A DNA stretch of 64,000 nt from Thalassia testudinum (Eukaryota; Streptophyta; Magnoliopsida; Alismatales; Hydrocharitaceae). The stretch covers positions 41,336,501 through 41,400,500 of the forward strand of contig JAZHRO010000050.1 of assembly GCA_037157565.1 (NCBI GenBank). The letters are read 5' to 3'. The position numbers were made by a program, and so were the translations under genes. Below, in pieces: positions 44,089 to 55,747 of the stretch. The notes below the pieces were generated by a model. That model saw only the letters and a list, made by a program, of their open reading frames with translations. It ran no database searches and had not been told where the DNA came from. Position 1 is the first letter of the stretch. The number at the start of each line of letters is the position of its first letter.

Positions 44089-45236
44089 TTGAATTTGTGT
44101 TAGGGGCTTATCGCCTCCTGACACGGGGTGAGGTCCCCTCGCCCACTCATGCCTCGTCTGCGATTCACCACTCCGTGGACCTGGCAGCCTAACCCGTTTA
44201 CCCCAGCACTCCTCGCACATCACCCACATCAGTGCACCTAGACCTGGGCATGCTAACCCGACCCATTTACCCGAGAAAGGCTCTGAGAGAGCAAGCCTAA
44301 GGGAGAAAAGAGAGAGAGTTTGCGGGGGTGGGTAGGGGTAGGTTTTGCACTTATGTGCAGGAAAAGGAAGAAGGAAGAGGAAGCTGAAGGAGGAAGCTGA
44401 AGAAGCTAAGGAAGAAAGAAGGGCGAAGCCAGGGAAAGGCAAAGGTGCAACTAAGGAAGGAGAAGGCACGGCTGAAGGAGAAAGCGGAAGCTGAGGGAGA
44501 AGTCAGAGAAGAAGAAGGCTACAGGAAAAAGGGAAGAAGAAGAAAGAGAAGAAGAGCCAGAGAAAGAAAGAAGCAGAGGACGCTAAGGAAAGAAGCTAAG
44601 GAGGAGGAAGCTGAGGAAGCTAAGGAGGAGTAAGCTGAAGAAGCTGAGAAGAAAAGAGCCACAGAAGAAAGCTAAGAAAAAGAAGAGCCAAGGAAGGAAA
44701 AGGCACGGCTGAGGAAAAGACAAATCTGAAGGCCAAGAAAGGGGATCAGAAGCCAACGATTAAAGAAGGACCAAAGCTAAAGAAGAAGAGCCAAAGAAAG
44801 AAACCAAGGACCAAGGCTAAAGGCAGAAACCAAAGAAGAACAGGGAAGCTAAAGGCCAAGTCAGAGAAAGAGAAAGAAGCCATTGCCAAAAAAGAGAAGC
44901 CAAGAAAAGCAGAAAAGAAAAGAAGAGAAAGAGAAGAAGAATGAATAGAGAAAAGTCAAACAATTTTAAGACCTTTAATTTTATAGTCCAATTTCCCTTT
45001 GATGCTATATTTTATTATTCATAAACTCTTGCTTTATATTATGAATTAGGTTTTTGAGTAATTTTATGTGTTCAAATTGCATCAATTATTGAGATTTGTG
45101 TATGAATTCAATTTGCTCCCTGTGTTCGACCTCGGACTTAACATTCGAGTAATAAAATTTATTTGTTTTCAAGGTGATTTCAACTATACTACAGTGCATC
45201 ATTTATTTTATAAACTCTATTTCGCTCTTGTCAACA

Positions 45237-45788
45237 CCGATGCATTACATAGTCCAAACAACATATACCTGAATACAAAGGTATCGTAAGGACTCATCAA
45301 ATTCGTCTTCTCCTAGTCAACAGGGAAGACTGCAACCTGGTTGTACCCAGAATATCTATCAAGAAAGCAATAGTACTTATTCCCCTAATAAAAGGCAAAG
45401 GAAAGTGATCTTTCTGGGTAACAGTGTTCAGCTTGCAGTAATCAATGCAGACCCTCCATCCAGTTAAGGGTCTAGTCACCACTTGTTCTCCTTGGTCATT
45501 AATTTTCACAATAAAGCCTACCTTCTTTGGCACCACATGGATAGGACTAACTCATTTACTATCCGCAATGAGATATATAATCCCAGCATCCAACCACTTC
45601 AGAATTTCCTTTCTAACCACCTCCCTCATATTGGGGTTAAGGCGTCTCTGCATGTCCCTAAATGGCTTAATGGAATCATCAGTATAAATGTAATTCATGC
45701 AGAGGGTAGAGTCTATACCCTTAATATCAGCGATGCTCCAAGCAATAGCTTCCCTGTGCTTAAATAAACATTCAATCAGGGCTCCCTC
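45237..45788 (-). pseudogene. Reverse transcriptase of element D, N-terminal part
   Basis: The minus-strand frame 45297-45536 (MVPKKVGFIVKINDQGEQVV, WRVCIDYCKLNTVTQKDHFPLPF) is the finger and palm start of reverse transcriptase. The continuation to 45237 reaches the GLCNA block, where solo LTR A3 interrupts. The matching C-terminal half starts at 36039. Stops and a frameshift near 45297-45350 disable it. The link to the protease (45560-45788) is also broken. Confidence 0.8.
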
Positions 45789-46541
45789 TTATGCCTCAGA
45801 TAGCACAGCCGAAATGATAATGGGGAACGTATCATTGGCACCCAGGAAGATGTACTTGAGAGTGTCCAGGAGGGGTTTCAACTCAAGGTCAAGGGCTTGT
45901 ATGGTTGAGGGTTTCAAAATAGATGTCCCCATCTCAAGTAGCAGAGCTACCTTAGGCAGAGATGATGAGGAAGGAGACTCAGTAGAAACACCAAGCAAAT
46001 CCTCAAGTTCTAGTATATCCCCTTCACAGTCCTCCAAGAGATGGGAATGCTCATTTAGCATGACATGCTGAAGGGGGTCATCACAAAAAATTGTAGGGGT
46101 TGTCTCTTCAATCAGGTCATCTACCACATCAACTTGGGAACAATCCTCAAGCCCGACTTGTTTATAAGCATCAAACACATTAAGCCAAATTTTCTTGTTC
46201 CCAAAGCCCATTTTTAACGCCCCAGTGTTGCAGTTGATCGAAGCATGTGAAGTTCCAAGGAAGGAGCAACCCAAAATGATGGAGGTCATGGTTGGCTTGT
46301 TGATAGGGTCTATGTCCAAAACTAAAAAGTCAACGGGGAAGACGAAGTCCTCCTTTCTAACAAAAACATCTTCTAGCATTCCCTGGGGTGTCTTGAGTGA
46401 TCGGTCTACAACTTGGAGGATTATCGGGCTAGGCTTTAGATTGCCTCCTCCAAGTTGTTCATACACGTAGCTCAGGAGGATGTTTACCGCCGCACCCAGA
46501 TCAAGCAAAGACTCATCTATATGTAGGTCACCAATGACCAC
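45789..46541 (-). pseudogene. Protease region of element D
   Basis: An open segment of 250 residues starts MVIGDLHIDESLLDLGAAV, where DLGAA corresponds to DLGAS of A2 and thus to the active aspartate of the retroelement protease. It continues with LQVVDRSLKTPQGMLEDV and FPVDFLVLD, blocks shared with A2. The tail (DTLKYIFLGANDTFPIII) is the linker to reverse transcriptase. Confidence 0.8.
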
Positions 46542-46628
46542 CGAGATATATGGGCCTCCTGGGTCCTTAAGTTTCAGGGGTGTGCCATGTTGATCTATTG
46601 AGCTAACGGAATCAAGCAGGACAACTTT

Positions 46629-48403
46629 TCATTGGACCTGTTTCCTAGATTGCTGCTTTTTCATGCACAGGTCCTTTAGAAAGCAGGCATGGGATGGAAT
46701 CTGCCTGATAGCCTCAAGCAAAGGCAGGTTAATCTGCACTTGCCTGAAAGTCTCCATGATTTCATCTATGCTATCTTTGGCTCTAGATGAGCCAACAGAA
46801 ATCTCCCCAAAGGTGTATAAGCACTCTAGAAAGAGCACTCTCGATCTTCGGGTGGAAGGGTTGTCATGTCAGGTAAGGGGAGGAGTAGGGACAACCTCTT
46901 TTGGTCAGGTAATTTCAAGCGGAGGAGAGTTGGGCAACTCTTCTCCGGTGGGGGCAAATGTCGAGGTGGATGGGTTTTTAGAAGGCGAGACTATAGGAGC
47001 ATCAGGTTTGGAAATTTCTTTCCCACTCCTCAGAATAGTCACCGCCTGAGCATGCTCCCTAAAGACAATTCCTTTTCCTTTTGGACTCTCCTCAGCAGCA
47101 CTTGGAAGCTTCCCAATCTCCCTCTGTCTAATAACCTCTAAAAGGTGTCCTATCTGTGATTTCATTTCATGTATAGCCTTGTCATGAGATTGGATGATGA
47201 CACTTTGACTTTCCTACATAGTTCTCAACATCGCCTTCAATTCATCCATCTTAGAGGTTTTTGGTTGGGCAAAGGTCTAAGGTTGGTTCATTTGTTGGCT
47301 TTGAAAGGGTTGTGGTTTATAATTTCCTAAATTTGAGACATTCCCTTGTATCCATGAAAAGTTTGGGTGGTTCCTCCATCCCTCGTTATAAGTGTTGGAA
47401 AAAGGGTCATTACGAGATTAGGGATGGGACCCTTGGGTGGCATTCAGGTTCGCCTGTACAAGCTCAGGGAATTGGAAGGCCAAGTGGCAATCCACAGTGG
47501 CGTGCATATTACCTTGGCAAATGGAGCATTCTAAAGCTTGGGATGTGGAGGTACTAGGCGTGAATTGGCCTGGGCTCAACATGAGCCTTTCCATATTTTG
47601 ATTCAGCAATTGGATTTGGTAGGCTAAATTCTGGGTGTCCCTAGCCTCATTTGCCTCCAACTTTCTTTGCATGAGAGTGGGTTTTCTATCCAAGTAGGCA
47701 GAATTCAGGTGAATAGAATTCTCACTCAAAGTATCAAACAGATTCCAAGCTTCATCCTCAGTCTTAGAAAGGTTCCTGCACAAGCCCCATCCACAATCTA
47801 CCTGTGCAAATCACTAAGCCCAGTGTAGAACCTTTAAACCAATTGCCACTTAGGCACTTGGTGATGAAGGCAAAGTCTCAAAAGATCATTAAAGTGCTCC
47901 CACGCATCATAGAAAGCTTCCCCATCCTTTTGAGCAAAACTCATAATTTCCCTCCTAAAGTGATTTGTTTTGCTCATGGGGAAGTACTTCTTCAAAAACT
48001 CCTTCAGGGCATCTCAAGTGTAAATATCATCAAAGGTATGATACCAATACCTGGCTTTGTCCTTGAAGGAGAAAGGAAAGAGGGTCCGCATTTGAGCATC
48101 ATCAGTAACGCCCTGTAACTTCACCATGGAATAGACCTCAGTGAATTATTTTATATGCCTGTAGGGGTCTTCCCTAGCAGTACCATAAAAGGAGGGCAGT
48201 AAGGATATGTTATTGCTTTTGATCTCATAGGGATTGTCCCCTCCAGGTCTACATAGTGCAGAGCCACAGTGATTGGTCGGAATGAAATATTCCTTAAGGC
48301 TCCTTTGACCAGCCATTTCTTCCCTTATTTGGTTTCTTCTTAGGATTATTTCAAGTTCTGGATCAAACACAAGTTGTCTCCTAAGAGATCGCCTACCAAG
48401 CAT
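46629..48403 (-). pseudogene. Gag and Gag-protease linker of element D
   Basis: It starts at the ATG at 48403 (MLGRRSLRRQLV), homologous to the A2 start. The Gag core is readable through stops (LLPSFYGTAREDPYRHIK near 48150, then FPFSLKDKARYWY). Piece 47418-47783 has a CCHC knuckle CSICQGNMHATVDC, which A2 lacks. Pieces 46905-47165 (AVTILRSGKE) and 46629-46838 (FRQVQINLPLLEAIRQIP) are the linker before the protease. At least six nonsense codons or frameshifts separate the pieces. Confidence 0.8.
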
Positions 48404-49439
48404 GCACTAAAAACACAATTCAAAAGGACTTATTAGGCCTTTATAGATTTAGGTTTTCTACTTTAGTTCAGATTGTAGGTGACAATACAAATTACCCAAT
48501 CAATTGCGCACCTATTGTCGACCTACGAAATGCCTTAATAAAGACCTAACTGGAACTTTAGAGATCCTCTCTAAAGACCAAAAAGTTTACTCACTTCCAA
48601 ACATGGCAAAAAGGAATGCAAGTATGGTCAAGTCCTTTCGTTGAAACGGTGCCTCTTAACTACCCTTAATCCACAAGGTTTGGAGGCAACCTCACTTTTG
48701 GAATGTAGTTTGGATCACCTCAGTGTCCAACAATAGGAGGCTCTTTCCTAGAGGTTCCAACCTAGAAGTGTCTAGAGTGCTGCTTCAGTGCAAAAACATG
48801 TCACACACATGTGCATTCACCGAAAAATTTTTTTAACTTTGAACCACAACACAATGTATCAAATCAACTCCTTGGGTTTTAATGTGTTACTCCTTTAATT
48901 AGTCCTTTTCAGAAATTTAATGTGACCACTTATTAGATCATTTCAAGATGAATTATGTGGTCTAGGAATTAAGTCCAAATGCAAATGCATGACCAAGATA
49001 TGGATGCAAAGTAAGAGGATGAGTACCTTGCTTCCAGCAATCAATGATGCGAGAATGCATGCAATATAGGAAATAAAGTCTAGATGCTACTCATACACAC
49101 CTAAATGGTCGTCCTAGGGCAAGCAGCTTCTAGCAGGCAGTTCATGATTTTTTTTTATGTTTTATATCTAACCTACATATGCATAAACAAGAAAGGATAA
49201 ACTCCACAAAAGAAAAATAAAAGCCTAAATCCAAAAAAGAAATGGGAACAAACTCCTGAAAAATTACACATGCAGGGGCCTAAAATAATGACAGGGAACA
49301 AAACCCTAAAATGTACCCCAGAATAAGGGTCTCAAACCAAATGTGTAAGAAAACAAAATAAAGAAAATATAGAAAGTCTGAATCCTAACTACTGCAGATC
49401 GACGGAGATAATAATCACTTCGGGTATCCTCCTCCGACA
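48404..49439 (-). other. Leader of element D, no gene seen
   Basis: About 1 kb upstream of the D gag start on the minus strand is untranslated and holds no long frame. It is cut by the LTR end of copia element F at 49440. The D primer site and 5' LTR must lie on the far side of F. Confidence 0.55.
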
Positions 49440-50852
49440 TGTTGGAACCTAGTTCCATTTCTCTTTTATGTTTTGGTGTTAATAAAACTGTTTTAAATCT
49501 AATGAGTTTATGAAGTGTTATTTTCAGGAAATCACAGGATTTAGGAAGTATGAAAGAAGTGATGATGGCATGAAGAATGAAGACTAATTTCATATTGTTC
49601 ATATATCTTATAATCTAGATTTCGTATGTCTCCCAACAAAAAAAATGATCTAGGAGTTAAAATCAAAATAGAGATAATTAGGAATCATACTCCCATTCTA
49701 TTATTCGTTCGAAAAACTTATATCATTTCTTTGTAAGATTTATCATATATTTGCATTCAAATATAACTTAGATTGATGAACAAAACTTATTCAAGGTACT
49801 TGTTACAAGTATCAATACTGTTCACCAGTGTTAATACCTGCTAGGCACACGTTTGGGTCATAGTCCCAAACTGTGAACAACAAGATGAGTACCGGTACTA
49901 GCTGCTCACAGTCTGAAGACTTGGGAAGTGCCTAGACCTTACAAGTACCGGTACTAATCACCAGTGCCAGTACATGTAGGTCATAGTTTATATCATGACC
50001 CAAATCTATGAGTCACAAGTACCGATACTTATCTTGAGTACCGGTACCTAGTGACTAAGTTGGTACTCAACTGTAAGCACTGAGTGCCGATACTCATGAT
50101 GAGTACTAGTACCCAAGCTTTGTTGGGCTGATTGCTGGTTAACTATGAGCAATCAGTACCAGTTCCACAACTTTAGTACCAATACCAACTAACTGTTGAG
50201 CCCAATCTGAATGGCTATTTTCCAATTAAACCTATCTCTAATCTTCCCATTTTGCCCCTAACGGCTAGTAATCACAGGGAAGGTGTTTAGTGGCTTATAT
50301 AAACACCTTGTGTGTGTCATTTGCACATAACACAAGCATAAAAAATCTCCTTGCTCTCAATTTCATATTTCTTCAATTCAAGCTACAAGGATTGTTGTTT
50401 TGTTGCAGTCTTCTTCAAGGAGATACTCTTTACAACAAATCTTTTCAGGAAATTTCATTCTTCATCGTATAATCTATTTTGAGCTTTAGTGTGCTTTCGC
50501 TAGATTAGTATATAAACTTTCTATTAAGGAAATTCTTGTTGGCAACTTAGGAACTTAGTTGTAAGCTATATTATTGCTTACTTACACCTGTATCTTTTTG
50601 TTCTTATTTAATTTTGTAATTGGGTTGAAGTAACCCGTTAATTACCTCCATTTATAGTAAATTTATTCCCTTTGGGTTGAGGGAATTGAGTTAAAAATCC
50701 TAAGTCGAGAGACATAGGTAGTGGAGTACCTAAGTGAGGGGAACCACTATACATCTGGTGTTATATTTTATGGTTTGCTTTATTTGCATAATTTTTGTTT
50801 ACCATATTGTTTATCCCCCATTCTAGTGTGCTTGTGTCTTTTAGATCCTATA
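49440..50852 (+). repeat. 5' LTR of element F
   Basis: It starts TGTTGGAACC and ends near CCTATA just before the primer site (the usual CA end seems mutated). U3 carries about ten AGTACCGGTACT-like palindromes between 49790 and 50190. TATATAAA is at 50296-50303, followed by a CACAAGC-type start region. Confidence 0.75.
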
Positions 50853-50854
50853 GG

Positions 50855-50866
50855 TGGTATCCGAGC
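50855..50866 (+). other. Primer-binding site of element F
   Basis: TGGTATCCGAGC matches the initiator tRNA-Met site TGGTATCAGAGC with one change. Confidence 0.8.
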
Positions 50867-50900
50867 GAGTAGCAGGAAGAAGTAAAAAATCTCACTCGCG

Positions 50901-51999
50901 ATGACATCATCAACCAAGCACACCGAAGGCCAGTCATCCATACGTCCTCCCTATTTCGATGGGACAGACTATGGGTATTGGAAGAGGAGGATGCAAGCAT
51001 TCCTCAAGGCAATGGATGAGGAGTCGTGGACCCTCATTCAGGAGAAATACACTAATTTGGAGCTGCAGGAAGGAGTAGTATGGATGGTGGATAAGAAAAA
51101 AAAGATCATGAGCAATGTGAAAGCAATGAACGCACTGTATTGTGCATTATCAAAGGAGGAGTTTAACCATATCTCGGCTTGCAAATCTGCATACAAGATA
51201 TGGAATACGATGCAAGTCACCTATGAAGGTACTAACAAGGTAAAAGAAACATGCATATCTATTCTAACAGAAAGTTATGAGTGTTTTAGGATGGAGAAAG
51301 GTGAAATAATCAAGGCGATGTACATGAGGTTTGGGGATATCATTAACGCCATGAAGAATTTGGGAGTGAAGTTCACTGAAGGACAACTTGTAAGGAAGAT
51401 CCCTTACAAGCAATTGGTCTCCAAAGTCAATAGCGATTCAAGAGGCAAAGGATCTTTCAGTCCTTTCTCTTGATGATCAGATTGGAAGCCTCATGGCCTA
51501 TGAGGTCCAACTGGAGAATATGAAGAAAAATGAGGAGAGATCAGTAACCAAGAAGAAAGAGCTTGCATTTAAAGCTCTAAAGGAAGATTAAGATCTTGAA
51601 GATTCTGACTCCAACGAAGAAGAGCTTGCTCTTCTAATAAGATGATTTCAACAATTCATCCAAAAGCAAGGTAAAAGAGTAAATAAATTTTCAAATGACA
51701 TAGTTTGTTTTGAATGCAAGAAAAAGGGGCACGTATGAAAAGATTGTCCAATGATCAAGAAGAAAAAGGAAGAAAAGAAGAAAGATAAAGAAGTTGATTG
51801 CAAGAAGAAGATTTCAAGAAAACCATACAAAGCTACTTTGGATGATAGTAATTCCAACATGGAATCCTCCTCTAAAGAATCCAAGGAAAATGAAGTTGGT
51901 CATCTGTGTTTGATGGCAAACGATGACAATTTGAAAAATGAGGTAGATTCTAAAGTTACTTTTAATGAATTCTTGCAAGCATATGGACTTGTATTATAA
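50901..51999 (+). pseudogene. Gag of element F, frameshifted
   Basis: The ATG at 50901 opens MTSSTKHTEGQSSIRPPYFDG, close to Gag of E (RPPYFDGNNY). The core runs to about 51400, where the frame shifts. It then continues in another frame through LSLDDQIGSLMAYE to a TAA near 51590. The CCHC knuckle (CFECKKKGH ... KDC, 51706-51747) contains a TGA at 51736. The 51751-51999 piece is a lysine-rich tail ending YGLVL. Confidence 0.85.
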
Positions 52000-52111
52000 A
52001 GTTAGCTTAATTTAAAAAGAAAATAAAGTTTTACATAATAACTACAAGACTTTGGAAATAGAAAAATCTTGTTTAATAGAGTTAGATATAGTAAAAGATA
52101 CTAATTCATAA

Positions 52112-53500
52112 TTGCATGCAAAGATAGTAGAATTAGAGGATATTTATGAACATTTTGAGGGAACTTTAAACAACCTTAAAACAACTACTAGATTGAATAC
52201 TGAATTTTGTAATGCATTAAAAGCAAAATTTCATGGTAAAAAGAACACACAAAATAAATCACAAGCACCTAGGCATGCATGGATTTACCAAAAGGTCAAG
52301 AATCCCAAGAATTATAGATCCAACACAAAAGTGATTTATAAATCTAAGGATTTGAAGGGAACTAGCCATCAAGGACACAAAAGAAAATGGGTACCTAAAT
52401 TAGATGTATTAAATTGTTTAGCTGGTCAAGAAAGACAAGTGGATCCTAGACAGTGGGTGTTCGAAGCATGTTACAGGACACTCCGACCTCTTTACCAAAT
52501 GGACAAGAATTCAAGATGGAGGAGACATCAAGTTGGGCGACAACAAACGTGGTCACATTATTGGTGAAGGTACAATAGGTAATTCATCTAAGCAAGCATG
52601 AAATGTACTTTTAGTAGAGAATTTAAAATATAACCTGCTTAGTGTTAGTCAAATATGTGATAATGGTTGTGATGTATTGTTCACAAAAATTAGATTTAAT
52701 TGAAGGCTTTAGATATGAAAATATCTATGCACTTCATCTTTCACAAGATAAATTTGTGAAATGTCTGCTTGCCACCCATGTTGAGGTGGATTTATGGCAC
52801 CATAGGCTAGGTCACATAAATCATAAACATTTAAATAAGCTAGCTAAAAATGAGTTAGTAAGGGGCCTACCCAAACTAACTTATAAAAAAGATGCATTGT
52901 GCAAATCCTGTGAACTAGAAAAAATGCACAAGGCTTCAGTTAAACCAAAAGACTTAGTTTCTACATGTCCTTTAGAGTTGTTACACCTTGATCTATTTGG
53001 GCCAACATGATTTGAGAGCCTAAATGGATCAAAATTTTGCCTAGTTATTATTGATGACTTCTCAAGGTTCACTTGGGTCAACCTGAAACATAAAAATAAC
53101 TCATTTGACTCCTTCCTAGGTCTTGCTCAAAGACTTCAAAAGGAAAATTCATCTTCAATTCTTAGACTTAGGACTGATCATGGGGGTAAATTTGAAAATG
53201 AAAAATTTTCAAGTTTTTGTGTCAACTCTGGCATATCCCATGAATTTTCTTTCCCTTGGGCACCATCTCAAAATGGTGTTGTAGGGCACAAGAATCGCAC
53301 TTTACAAGAATGCTCCCAAACTTTGCTCTTGAAGTCTGGGCTTCAAAAATATTTCTAGGCTAAATCCATTAATACAACATGTTATATTATTAATAGAACT
53401 CTCTTAAGGCCTATTATTAAGAAAACACCATATGGCTTTATTATGTGAAGTCTCCTAGGACTTCATATTTTAAGGTGTTTGGAAGTTGATGTTATTTATT
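52112..53500 (+). pseudogene. Protease and integrase region of element F, decayed
   Basis: Piece 52112-52567 ends at the protease. WVFEACYRT replaces the expected active-site block because of a small deletion and frameshift near 52460, so protease is dead. 52780-53010 holds the GAG-pre-integrase finger (LWHHRLGHINHKHL, CKSCELEKMHKAS). The integrase core follows with a TGA at 53008-53010, DDFSRFTWV, LRTDHGGKFEN and the PSQNGVVGHKNRTL block, in which the expected catalytic glutamate is not seen. After 53360 stops are frequent. Confidence 0.8.
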
Positions 53501-53799
53501 AAACACCCGAGATTGACTTGATAAGTTTGATGCTAAAGGTGATAAAGGCATCTTTATTAGTTAGTCAACAAGAAGCAAAGGTTATCAAGTCTTTAATAAA
53601 AGGACTTTTGTCATAGAAGAATCCCTACATGTTTCATTTGATGAAACAACTTTAGGAGAACCAGAACCAAATCATTTAGAGTCTGATGATGAGGATACCC
53701 ACTTCATCGATGTATCAAAAATGGAAGATACACAAAATGTACATGATCTTCCAAAAGAATGGATACACCACAAGGATCACCCTCAAGGTTAAATTATAG

Positions 53800-54610
53800 G
53801 TGATATTGAACAAGGTGTAAAACTTGATCTCATTTTAGAGCTGATTTTGTCCTTAATGCCTTTGTTTCTCAACTTAAACCCATGAAAGTTGATGAGGCAT
53901 TAAAGGATGAGTCATGGGTTGTAGCTAAGCTGGAGGAGCTACTCCAATTTACAAGGAACAATGTATGGGACTTGGTACCCACTCCTGAGGGTAATTCCAT
54001 TATTGGAACCAAGTGGGTGTTTCGAAATAAATTGGATGAATCTAGTTCAGTAATCAGGAATAAGGCCCGACTCGTAGCTCAAGACTATAACCAACAGGAG
54101 GGAATTGACTTTGATAAGGAATTTGCTCTTGTTGCCCGCTTAGAGTCCATACAGATGCTACTTGCCTTCGCAAGTGCAAAGGGCTTCAAGTTATTTCAAA
54201 TGGATGTCAAGAGTGCTTTTCTTAATGGCTATATTAAGGAAGAAGTTTATGTTCATCAGCCTCCCGAGTTCGAGGACATAGCACACCTAAAGTATGTATT
54301 CAAGCTCAATAAAGCGTTATATGGATTTAGGCAAGCTCCTAGGGCCTGCTATGATAGACTTAGGTCCTTCCTTCTCCAGCATGAATATAGAATTGGAGTT
54401 GTTGATTCAACTCTTTTTGTAAAGGAAGAAGGAAATGACATCCTGTTGGTTCAAATATATGTCGACGATATTATATTTGGATCAACCAAGGAGTCCCTGT
54501 GTCAGCATATTTGTGAGACTATGAACACTGAGTTTGAAATGAGTATGATGGATGAACTCAATCTTTTTAGGCCTCCAAATCCAACAATTAGACATAGGTA
54601 TTTACATTAG
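53800..54610 (+). pseudogene. Reverse transcriptase of element F
   Basis: An open segment from 53882 has the copia RVT_2 features: NVWDLVPTPEG, IIGTKWVFRNKLD, ARLVAQDYNQQEGIDF, QMDVKSAFLNGYIKEEVYV, and the catalytic YVDDIIFG near 54460-54485. One frameshift near 54570 moves the end (LGLQIQQLD) into the next frame. The upstream linker (53500-53880) has many stops. Confidence 0.88.
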
Positions 54611-55410
54611 TCAAACAAAATATGTTCTTGAAATTCTCAAGAAGTTTGACTTTGAAAAAGTAAATGGAAAAGAAACTCCAATTACTCCATCTACTTCTTT
54701 TGGTGAAGATTTATCCAGCAAGAAGGTAGATGAAAAGAAATATCGGGGTATGATAGGTTCACTACTATACCTTACAACCTCTAGACTTGATATTCTTTTT
54801 ACTACATGTTTATGTGTGAGATTCCAATTCGAACCCAAGGAATCTCATTTAAATGCAGTAAAAAGAATATTTAGATACCTAAATAGCCAAAGAGATCTTG
54901 GTCTCTTTTATCCTAAAGCACAGACTTTAGATATATTATCCTATAGTGATGCAGATTATGAAGGGAGTCGAATAGACTGAAAGAGCACTAGCGGCACCTG
55001 TCATTTTATTGGAGAATCCCTAGTTTCATGATTCTATAAAAAATAGACATGTGTCTCACTTTCTACGATCGAAGAAAAATATATTGCTGCTTCACTTGCT
55101 TGCTCTCAGGTCATTTGGATGAGGCAAACTTTGTCCAATTTTGGATTATCTTTTGTGCAATCCAAAATTTTATGTGATAGTACAAGCGTAATTAATTTGT
55201 CTAAAAATCCGGTACATCATTCATGTACCAAACAGAGATGTTTGACATCATTTTCTTAGAGACAATGTGCTACAAGGTACCATTCAATTAGAATTTATAG
55301 ATTCACAAAACCAATTGGCAGACATTTTTACAAAACCTTTTGCAGCAAAGAGATTCTGCTTTATAAGAAGAAAATTGGAACTTTGTACTATCAAAGAAAT
55401 TCAAAATTAA
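54552..55410 (+). pseudogene. RNase H end of element F pol
   Basis: 54552-54980 carries YRGMIGSLLYLTTSR and LSYSDADYEGS, with the first acidic residues of copia RNase H. A TGA at 54978 follows. The rest (STIEEKYIAASLA, then the DILTKP-like LADIFTKPF near 55330) is readable through stops and at least one frameshift. It ends the pol region near 55410. Confidence 0.8.
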
Positions 55411-55747
55411 AAGTCTAATTATTTTATGACTTGCTTATAATTATAAAATCCTTGAGGGCCTAACTGTAATTTACCCACTTTTGTTAAAAAGGGGTATACT
55501 ATAATATTTCCATATTTCTAGAAATATCAGGATGTTATTTACAATATGGTTACTTAACTTAGGATATTGACTACATTATTTTTCAATACCTAAGTTTCTC
55601 ATTAATATTTTCTCAACCACTTAAGTGGTCATGTGACTAGCACATGATCCACCCCTTATAAAATAGGTTAAGTGCAAACACTTGCCTCATTTTGTTCTTT
55701 CCAAAACCTAGTTCCCATTCTCTTCAATATTGTCTCTAAACCCTAGC
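55411..55747 (+). other. Spacer after element F pol with a polypurine block and a TATA-like box
   Basis: TTAAAAAGGGGTATAC near 55485 resembles a polypurine tract, but no LTR follows. TATAAAATA at 55657-55665 (context CCCCTTATAAAATAGG) has the look of a promoter about 485 bp upstream of the third ORF once solo LTR C2 is removed. The last bases CTAGC (55743-55747) are the C2 duplication. Confidence 0.45.

Larger units (their letters stand above)
36040..45236 (+). repeat. Solo LTR A3 (family A), interrupted by copia element E
   Basis: It starts TGATGGGAACACCATCA and ends CTTGTCAACA. After removal of element E and its duplication it is about 3.0 kb and follows the A2 LTR from end to end. Flanking pentamers are ATGAT and CCGAT, so the target duplication is decayed. 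It lies antisense in the D reverse transcriptase. The purine-rich run at 44340-44960 matches the one in A2 but is longer. No coding capacity is supported. Confidence 0.85.

Noticed and set aside
55485..55500. Polypurine block after F pol as the 3' end of element F
   Set aside because: No sequence like the F LTR start (TGTTGGAACC) follows, and F-like features continue to about 60085.
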